DNA of 64,000 nt, taken from Salminus brasiliensis (taxonomy: Eukaryota > Chordata > Actinopteri > Characiformes > Bryconidae). Of this stretch, positions 55,985 through 64,000 are shown piece after piece (the stretch's first letter is position 1; each line of letters opens with the position of its first letter). Location: positions 31,232,133 to 31,296,132 of the forward strand of contig NC_132879.1 in NCBI RefSeq assembly GCF_030463535.1, read 5' to 3'. Both the position numbers and the translations under genes were made by a program. The notes under the pieces were generated by a model. It did no database searches. It was given only the letters and a program-made list of their open reading frames with translations, and had not been told where the DNA came from.

Positions 55985-56504
55985 CACCTGGGTTATTTCT
56001 ACTCTGCAAGCAATTTCATTCATAGCTGATTGGCATGCAGGATCCTTTTTATGCTTTTGCTATGGTTTCCTTTTTATGGATTGCTATTCCAATTCATTTT
56101 TAGGAGTGCCTAATTCTGGACATTACCTGCTATGGGAGCGGAGGATCTTTGGGGTTAGGGACTGTATGTGGCTCTTCAGCCCCGGGAAGAATATTGCAAA
56201 CTCTAATTCAATGCACAATGTTGCAAACTCTAATAGTGCAAACTAATGCAAACTCTCTCATTTCTGTATGTGGGGAAGTAACTCTGATAATGCCATGGGG
56301 GGTAATGCTGCTGATGACATCCAGAGCTAACTTCTAAAGTAATGCTTAATCAGGTGTATATGGGTTCTAATATAATTGACCTAGAGGAATATTTCATAAT
56401 AAACAACAGACCAGGGGGGCTATGGGTTCACAACCGTTCTGTAAACATTTCTTTTTGGTTCCCAAAACGTTTAGTTTTCCGGCCTCGTTTAGATCGCGGA
56501 TTAT
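55985..56504 (+). repeat. 0.5-kb direct repeat, copy upstream of the VWA5A copy 2 promoter
   Basis: From 'cacctgggttatttctactc' (55985) to 'agatcgcggat' (56500) this matches 58147-58678 at high identity by eye. A short internal repetition of 'gcaaactctaat' occurs in both. The two copies lie 2.16 kb apart and bracket the promoter and first two exons of VWA5A copy 2. Confidence 0.85.
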
Positions 56505-57020
56505 TACGGTTCATTGCCTTACACCTCTTTTCGTAAATCCCGGCCATGGTTTTCCAGTAAATCACTGGCAGAGAATACACGGGCGGGGGAGTAAGAGGGG
56601 TCTCCGTTACAGCCAGGGCGTGAGCGGGGGGGCGGTGCTTTATCTGCCACTGTAACAACATTCCGACAAACAGGTCTGAGTATGTTGGAGCTAAAAAGCT
56701 CGATAAGCACACTACTACAGCGTGCCACACAGTGTCCTACTATTAGAAGTGCATTACTTAGTGTAGAAGTGTGGTTTGGGACGTGACCCTATAGTTACCC
56801 TACACTGAATGTACTCTATCGGAGACATCCATTTGTGCTGCTTTCCAGCTGTAGTTTAGCTCTGCATCACTGATAACGTCTAAACCTGGACCAAGACATT
56901 TTGACCTGACTTTAGGCAGTGCCACTGTAATGTATAATAGTCTACGTAGCTTTTTAATATTTAAGAAATATATCTTTTTAAATATTTACGGTTAAACACA
57001 CACCCACACCACAGAGAATG
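56505..57020. other. CpG-containing spacer, no gene seen
   Basis: A GC-rich patch at 56575-56640 and a 'gtgtggtttgggacgtgacc' phrase at 56767 recall common fish repeat ends. No coding exon. Confidence 0.35.
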
Positions 57021-57135
57021 AATGGAGGGGGCGGAGTCGGCCAGCCCAGTTATCTTTCCCAATAAGAAGAGCTGCTGAATCACCGTGCAGTAAACGGTCA
57101 GAAGTGCGAAGCTTTCTGCACGACTTTATTCCAAG
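57021..57135 (+). promoter_or_regulatory. vwa5a: Promoter and non-coding first exon of VWA5A copy 2
   Basis: A GC box (GGGGGCGG, about 57027-57034), an ATAA-rich TATA-like stretch at 57060 and the phrase 'gtgcagtaaacggtcagaag' parallel the copy 1 promoter in order and spacing. The exon ends at 57135 before GTAGTT. Confidence 0.6.
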
Positions 57136-57302
57136 GTAGTTTCTCCTTCTCTTTCACTCAGAATGGGCACAGACTTGTTCAGCTCATTAACTAAAAAAGA
57201 TGGGCTTAACGTCGCTCTCGTAAACACTGTTTGTGTTGCAGGAACTCCGAGCATTCAGGCCACGCCCACGCTGCGCTCTTCGTCAGCCTGCAAGTGAACA
57301 AG

Positions 57303-60300
57303 ATGGTGAACTGTGGTTTGTTGACCGTCAAAAATGAACCAGGTACGTTATGAGCACAGAGACGCTCTTCCTACACTGCTGACACGACTGTCGTTGAGCA
57401 GCGTTCATCACAGGACTGGGGGGAAAGTGCTCCGTGGCGCACTCTGTATCTGTCTTCTCAGAAATGGTTCTGTCAGAGGGAGTGAAAATGTTGTGAGTGG
57501 TGAGAAACTACAGTCAGAGTTGTTTCAGGTGCTTCAGTGAAACCCAGTTAAACCCAGATAGTTAGCCAGCATGTTCACAAAGGTTGATAGTTATCAATAG
57601 TAAATATGAGCCACTGCGTTTCTCACTGCTCGAGACAGGTTGTGTATGTTACTGTGTCTCTCCTGTGAATATAGTGGAACTGTAGCTGGACATGAATCCT
57701 AAAATCAATAATTAACCAATACATAATACACACAACCAAGACATATTTTAAATATGATATGAGTTTAACCTTATTAACACATTTTACAGAAGTTGTGGTC
57801 ACAGTCAGTTTGGTAACATATGGTATGACCTAGCTACATTGTTATTCACACGACCTACTGTCATGTAAAAAACACATTACAGCTTAACAAAACATCTTGG
57901 TCACTGGGTCTTTAAGACTAAGATAACTGAGGTTTATCTTCCTGCTGGAGAAATGCATCTGCAGAGGTTTAAGCCACTAGTATTGATGAGCTCTGTTTAA
58001 ATGACCAACAGTAACAAGAGCAATCAATTCCTCAGTAAATACTGTTGAGTTTTGTCCCTTCTTCATTTTGTCCCTGGGCTGCAATGGAAGTAATTATAGC
58101 TGGTGTTGTGTAATTACACACACTAAAATTGAGGTACCTGGAAGAACACCTGGGTTATTTCTACTCTGCAAGTGATTTCATTCATTGCTGATTGGCATGC
58201 AGGATCCTTTTTATGTCGTGTTGGTCAACAACAATATAATTTGATTGCTATTCCACTGAAAGGTGGTTCTAATTTTTAGGAGTGCCTAATTCTGGACATT
58301 ACCTGCTATGGGAGCGGAAGATCTTCCCGGTTAGGGACTGTATGTGGCTCTTCAGCCCCAGGAAGAATATTGCAAACTCTAATTCAATGCACAATGTTGC
58401 AAACTCTAATAGTGCAAACTAATGCAAACTCTCTCATTTCTGTATGTGGGAAAGTAACTCTGATAATGCCATCGGGTATAATGCTGTTAATGTCATCCAG
58501 AGCTAACTTCTCAAGTAATGCTTAATCAGGTGTATATGGGTTCTAATATAATTGACCTAGAGTAATATTCCATTATAAATAACAGACCAAGGGGGCTATG
58601 GGTTCACAACCGTTCTGTAAACATTTCTTTTTGGTTCCCAAAACGTTTAGTTTTCCGGCCTTGTTTAGATCGCGGATGTGTGATGGATTTTAACGGCGCA
58701 TTATTATTACAGCTAATTATAGCTGGTAATTACACACACTAAAATTGAGGTACCTTAATCAACCTTTAAAGGAAAGTTGTGTTAACTGCTGCATGACAGA
58801 TTAGGTATGTTTCCTTCATGTATTCACTCAGTCATTCAGCCTGACTAGATTAGTGTGAACCTTATGGAATGTATCTAATAAACTAAAACAAAATTATTAA
58901 GAGTTATAATCTTTTAAAAACTTGAAAATAATTGTTACTCATATGACCCCTCCCTCTTTTCAATATTTTTTAATTATCTGATTCAGTTTAAAACTGAAAC
59001 TACTGGTGTATGAATGGATTAACTAAGACTGTATGTTTCCACATGTTTCCTGTTCAGTTCCTCTGAAGAGCATAGAGGTGGATCTGCAGGTCCAGGGCCA
59101 TGTAGCCACCGTGAGCTCCACCCTGCAGTACGCAAATGAAGAAAACAGCCCCCTGGAGGCCCTGTTTGTCTTCCCCATCCCTGCAGAAGCTGCTCTCTGC
59201 CACTTCAGTGCCAAGATTGCAGACCAGGAGATAGTAGGGAAGCTGCAGGAGAAAGAGAAGGTGAGTGAGCGAGAGAGAGAAAGTGGAGCACTAGACCATC
59301 TGTATACAACTTAGCAGACTGCGTATACAGTGTTCAAACTTTTAACGCTCATTCAGTAGAAAATAACACCTAAAACATGTCTTCTCTTTTGATCTCCTTC
59401 ATTGTCGTTGGTGTTTGACTTACACCCGGTTTTACTGGTAGCTTTCAAAAGCAGATTATGCAAGTCCTGAAATAGTACACATACCTCTGACATCTGTCAC
59501 AGGCAATTGTAATGAATAGGAAACAGTGAGTTTCCACATTACCACACCTCTGGAGTTACCATGGCTGCTAAAGATACATGGAGTAACAAACCAGCACACA
59601 CACTCAGACTTTACTGTCACAGTGTTCTCATCTCTCTGGGAGAGACAGTGAAATGAACCTGTAGAGCTTCAGGTTGATGTGCTCCGTCTGTTTTCCAGGC
59701 GAAGGAGGAGTATGATGATGCGATCGCTTCAGGCGATCAGGCCTTTCTGCTAGAGGAGAGTGAAGAGAGTGAGGATGTGTTCAAGCTGAGTGTGGGGAGT
59801 CTGCCTGCAGGCCAGAGTGCTGCTGTCACCTTCGTCTACGTCACTGAGCTTTCTGTGCAGGCTGACCACTCCCTGCGCTTCTGCCTGCCTGCAGTGCTCA
59901 ACCCTCGCTACTCACCACCAGGTACCGCCTCAGCTTACTGAACGACACATGCTGCTCCTTTCCATCATTTACCAACACACACTTTCCTGAACACGAGACA
60001 CATCTGACACAGCACATAATTTTGGTTTAATTCTCAGCACCAAGTTTAGAATCCTATTTAATCCTATGTTTTATCCACTTCTCACATACATACGCACACT
60101 GACTTCATAAACCTGCCACACAAGTGATTCCAATGTCTGGGCTTTATGATATAATGTATTATCATTTAGAACTAACAATGTCAAAGAATGCTTTTCTGAG
60201 CATTTTGTGGATAACACCATTACTTCTACAATGCTGACAACTACTTGTTTCAGAGGGAGTGAAATTAGACCTGACATTTACTGCAGTGTGATATTTAGTT

Positions 60301-61981
60301 TTAATTTATTGTTTATTAAAAATCTCTTTACTTTCACAATTCACAAAATCACAATTACTTCTGATTTCTCAGCACCAGTTATTTTATATTAATAAATTAA
60401 TATTAGTAGTAATACAAAGTCATAGTAATACATGGTTAAGTAATAAAAAGCAGCAAGTTAGCAATAACTAACTTTTTATTACTTTACCATGTATTACTAT
60501 GACTTTGTATTACTACTACTATTAATATATTATGAAATATCACCAACCCTTCTCCAGCAGCCAGATTGAAAACAAAAGTGAAAACAGATTTGAAGTTAAC
60601 CTGAAACTGACAAGTATTTGAGAAAAAGATGTACAAACATGATTAGAAAAGCCAGGTGTGTCACACAAATATGTCAGGCTCTAGCACACATGATAAGAAC
60701 TTACCCTTTTCAGTGTCACAGGGTCATTTATTGCATATCTCCACTACATAACTTATCTAACCAATTAATCATACTGAACATGCTCAACCCTGTGGTCTAA
60801 ATGCAACACCTGTGCAGTTGAGTTCTTCAACCTGTAATCCTGGTTCCTCTGTTCTTCTCTTAGGTACAGACAGTGGTGTAGTGTCAGAGATAACATCATC
60901 AACAAGTATTCCCTACTCTCTCTCTTTCACTGCCAATGTGAGCTCTCCCAACCCCATCGCTAAAGTAGAGTCCAAATGTGCCCTTGAACCTCTGGTGTTC
61001 CTCAATGCAGACCACACAAATGCAAAGGTATATGTGTATGTGTGTATTTTTGATAGTTTTGAAGACATAATGTGTATGTGTGCTAGAATAATTAATTAGG
61101 CAGCTTAATCCCATCATAACCCTCATGTGTGTTTTCAGTATCACAGTTTACACAGGGTTTATGGTCTGAAAGACAAATGTGTTAAATCTGTTGGTTAGGA
61201 GTATTAATGGTGCCACATGCAGATGTTTCAATAGTGATGTCAGTGATGCAGAGAGAGTTTGTGGTAATCACACAACCTAATCTAACAATCCACAATGTGT
61301 CTGATTCTGTGTGTGTGTTTAGGTGAGTCTGTGTGCAGATCATAAGTTTGACAGAGATGTGGAGCTGTATCTATACTATGAGAATGCCCATCAGCCCACT
61401 GCTATAGTGGAGGCAGGAGTGCCCACTGCAAAACCAGGTAGGCTAAACGATATCTCCAACGGGATCAGTTAAACAGAAATTTAAGAAAGTGACATTGGTA
61501 TGTTTTACAGAATGTCATACACTCAGAAAGATATTTTGGCATGTATAATAATATATTAAAGGAATAATAACTATGATTCCAAAATCATTTAAAAAATCTA
61601 AAACTGTCATGTGTGAGTTATGTCCTTTGAGATTTACATAATAATGTGTGACTAATGTATCCTTTTTTTAAACTACATGTTCTGTTTCTCTTTCTATCAG
61701 GAACTCTAATGGGAGACCCTGTGGTCCTGCTGAGTTTGTACCCAGAGTTCCCTGAGGCAGTAATGTCATCTGTGTCATCTTGTGGCGAGTTTGTGTTCGT
61801 GATGGACAGATCTGGCAGTATGGGCTGCGCGATGCATAATGGATCTGGTGCACGGCTGCGTATTGAGAGTGCCAGGGTAAGACTTAGCACTGAACTGATT
61901 TCCTTATTTACTTATATAAAGGATTCAATTTGCCAGAAAAAATGGGTTATGAACCATGGCCACAAAAAAGTTTTGGCCGTA

Positions 61982-62071
<90 letters not shown>

Positions 62072-63671
62072 TTTATTTTGCACCCATTATAATTAATTGC
62101 CATTATAATGTTGAAGTTACGTACTGCAAATTGTCTTATCAAAAATTACATTATTTGCTTATGACATGGCTCCTAACAATGTTTTTGCGAGTGCTGGCCA
62201 TGTTTTTAGTATATGCTTCTAGTATTAGGAAAGAGAGAATGACTGTAGGCTTCTGCTTTGAATGATGAATAGATATAGGGCGAACAAGAACAACTAAATG
62301 AAGGCCAAAGAGTACTCTAATGAAATTAGAGATGAAGTTGACAAGTGAAAGATATTAAAATGCTACAAAATAATATCCAAGTGTTTGAATATACTAGTGA
62401 ACAGTGATGGATTAATTGTGCGAAAATGGAAGCTGCATCATACTCCCTAGACACCAACAATCATTTGGAAAAAGCTTTAGAAAAGTGTGGTCCACAAGCA
62501 TTCAAACAAACCTTGAAGCAAATCTGCAGTAAGAAAACCCCTCAGTGAGCAAATACTTAAACAGCGAGCAAAACTGCACAGACCTAGGTCTAACAGCTTA
62601 TTGGAAATGGGCTATACGATATGCTTCTTTACCCTCTTTTACCCTCCAAGGTTTTGACGTAACCAGTGATTGCTGAATTAACTTTGTATTTAAGCCACTA
62701 GATGGGGTAGGGGTGAAGATTGGATACATTCCTGTCCCCATTAGACCACATCTAATTTTATTTTAATTTATTGAGTTTTTGAGAGCTGTTCTGTGTAGTG
62801 TTTTGTTTACCTGATGTTGTCCTTGGAGCGTGGGCTAAAATGTATTTTTTTTACTTGATTAAAGAAGCTTAAGTCTATGGTATAGAGTGCTGAACCTTTT
62901 TGCCTGAAGATTTGCTGACAAATAATTTTGATGTTGAAAATGTCCTTTAAGAGCAGATTGGACTGCAAAATAAAATACTTTTGAACAGACTGTCAGCTGT
63001 ATGATATACAGATACAGTATTTGTCTGATGTCTTTAGGACACACTTGTCCTGCTGCTAAAAAGTCTTCCGATGGGCTGCTACTTCAACATCTACAGCTTT
63101 GGTTCACATTACGAATCCGTCTTTCCGTGAGTAAACATCTGTTCAAACTGTATTTTAAAATATCACTTGTTCTAGTGAGTGAAGTCTTGACTAACTGGGT
63201 TTTTTTTCTTACTTCAGGAAGAGTGTGGAGTACACTGAAGAGACAATGGATCAGGCTGTAAAGAAAGTAAAGGAAATGCAATCAGACATGGGTGGGACAG
63301 AGATTTTGGAACCTCTGAAACACATCTACAGCCAGCAGTGCATCCCTAACCACCCCAGACAGGTGACATTATCATTACGGTCCATCCCGCAGCCTTGATG
63401 ATTCTACTGATCCGTCTGGCAGGATTCTGTTTAATCTGTGGTGCTTACTGTAGATGTTGGGTAGAAACGTCTTTGATCTGCTAAAGAGGAGCATATTTCT
63501 CTGTATTGATAACTAACCACAGCTTTGCAAACTGAAGGAGAGCATTTGCGAGAAGAAGTAGTAGTTGGAGTTTTTTCTTCTTTTTCTACAGGTGTTCATT
63601 TTCACGGATGGAGAGGTGGGGAACACCAAAGATGTTCTTCAGCTTGTGAAAAACAATGCTGATCACCACAG
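57303..63671 (+). CDS. vwa5a: VWA5A, copy 2, 5' part (runs off the window)
   Basis: Coding exons: 57303-57342, 59058-59260, 59699-59921, 60864-61027, 61323-61437, 61701-61876, 63038-63126, 63218-63362, 63592-63671. Every exon has the same length and phase as its copy 1 counterpart, and no stop or frameshift is present in the 411 codons seen, so the gene looks functional. The VIT domain and the metal site are kept: DRSGS in exon 7, GGTEIL in exon 9 and FTDGEVGN in exon 10. Exons 2-7 differ from copy 1 at only one to three residues each, but exon 9 differs at about 13 of 49 and exon 10 at about 7 of 26. The end of exon 10 (CACAG before GCATGT) uses the same GC donor as copy 1. The remaining ten exons lie beyond 64000. 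Confidence 0.92.
58147..58678 (+). repeat. 0.5-kb direct repeat, copy in intron 2 of VWA5A copy 2
   Basis: Second copy of the repeat at 55985-56504, with about 20 bp of extra sequence near 58215-58275. It ends at 'agatcgcggatg' where the two diverge. Confidence 0.85.
60000..60860. other. Intron 4 of VWA5A copy 2, with a short inverted repeat
   Basis: No coding sequence. A phrase near 60400-60440 ('agtaatacaaagtcatagta', 'catggtta') is repeated in reverse near 60484-60525 ('taccatgtattactatgact'), giving a hairpin of about 40 bp arms. Confidence 0.5.
61989..62067. repeat. (AT)n microsatellite in intron 7 of VWA5A copy 2
   Basis: About 78 bp of uninterrupted TA dinucleotides. It lies just downstream of the point where intron 7 stops resembling copy 1. 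Confidence 0.95.
62070..63030. other. Rest of intron 7 of VWA5A copy 2, no gene seen
   Basis: No exon or known element. The intron is about 1.16 kb here against 83 bp in copy 1, so roughly 1.1 kb was gained here or lost there. Confidence 0.5.
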
Positions 63672-64000
63672 GCATGTGCTGTTCAATTACTAAATATTCA
63701 AAGCTTTTTTCATAATTTAGCAGCCAAGTATGAAGTCATAAGTAGAATAGAGGTGAGCTTCCCAAAAGCTTTTGCAAATTGTAAACTTCAGAATATAAAT
63801 AAGATTTGAGTCTAAAACGTGCATTTAGGAAATCAATAAAAGGTGTAATCTAACCATGGAATCAGTATAACAGTGTTGTTTTAACACATTTAAATGTTTT
63901 CAGAGTGTAATAATAAAAATATAGTGTGTATTTGAGTTTAATGTTTTAAAGGTTTTTTTTTAATATTCTCTGTTTTGGGGGAGGAGTCAACAAGACATTC

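Overview
This is nuclear DNA of a ray-finned fish. GT-AG introns, CpG-rich promoters, AT microsatellites and a dense mixture of L2-type LINEs, tRNA-derived SINEs, Ty3/gypsy and BEL/Pao fragments and Tc1 transposons all point that way. The repeat set looks otophysan (characin or catfish-like), but that is an inference and I cannot name the species.

Layout. 1-2.2 kb is the end of a LINE on the minus strand. 2.2-4.1 kb holds an L2-like tail and a tandem array of a 788-bp LTR-like unit. 4.1-9.65 kb is a decayed Ty3/gypsy element with an inverted reverse-transcriptase segment and a nearly full-length LINE inserted in its middle. 10.3-14.4 kb is copy A of a small membrane-protein gene that resembles TMEM249. 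14.5-16.7 kb is a tandemly duplicated gypsy RNase H/integrase fragment. 18.3-22.3 kb has LTR-like repeats, a Tc1 fragment and a BEL/Pao element split by a SINE. 22.4-31.7 kb is a large imperfect palindrome whose arms carry two further degraded TMEM249-like copies (C on plus, B on minus). 32.3-35.2 kb holds a gypsy gag remnant, another LTR-like repeat and an L2 3' end.

The one clearly intact gene family is VWA5A (VIT plus von Willebrand factor A domains). Copy 1 is complete: 19 coding exons from 36356 to 51784 give an open frame of 775 codons, close to the size known for vertebrate VWA5A. Copy 2 starts at 57303 and runs off the window after its ninth coding exon. Exons 2-7 of the two copies are nearly identical, whereas exons 8-10 differ strongly, which suggests gene conversion over the 5' half. 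Both copies keep a rare GC-AG intron. Copy 1 has taken up two Tc1 transposons, an antisense copy of its own exon 11 and a 50-bp-arm palindrome.

The 5-kb spacer between the copies has a CCAAT-box tandem repeat beside an orphan start exon, a pseudo-exon with a ubiquitin-protease Cys box, and one half of a 0.5-kb duplication that brackets the copy 2 promoter. I found no CRISPR array, operon or functional tRNA/rRNA gene, and nothing I would call a new molecular system. The novelty here is structural.
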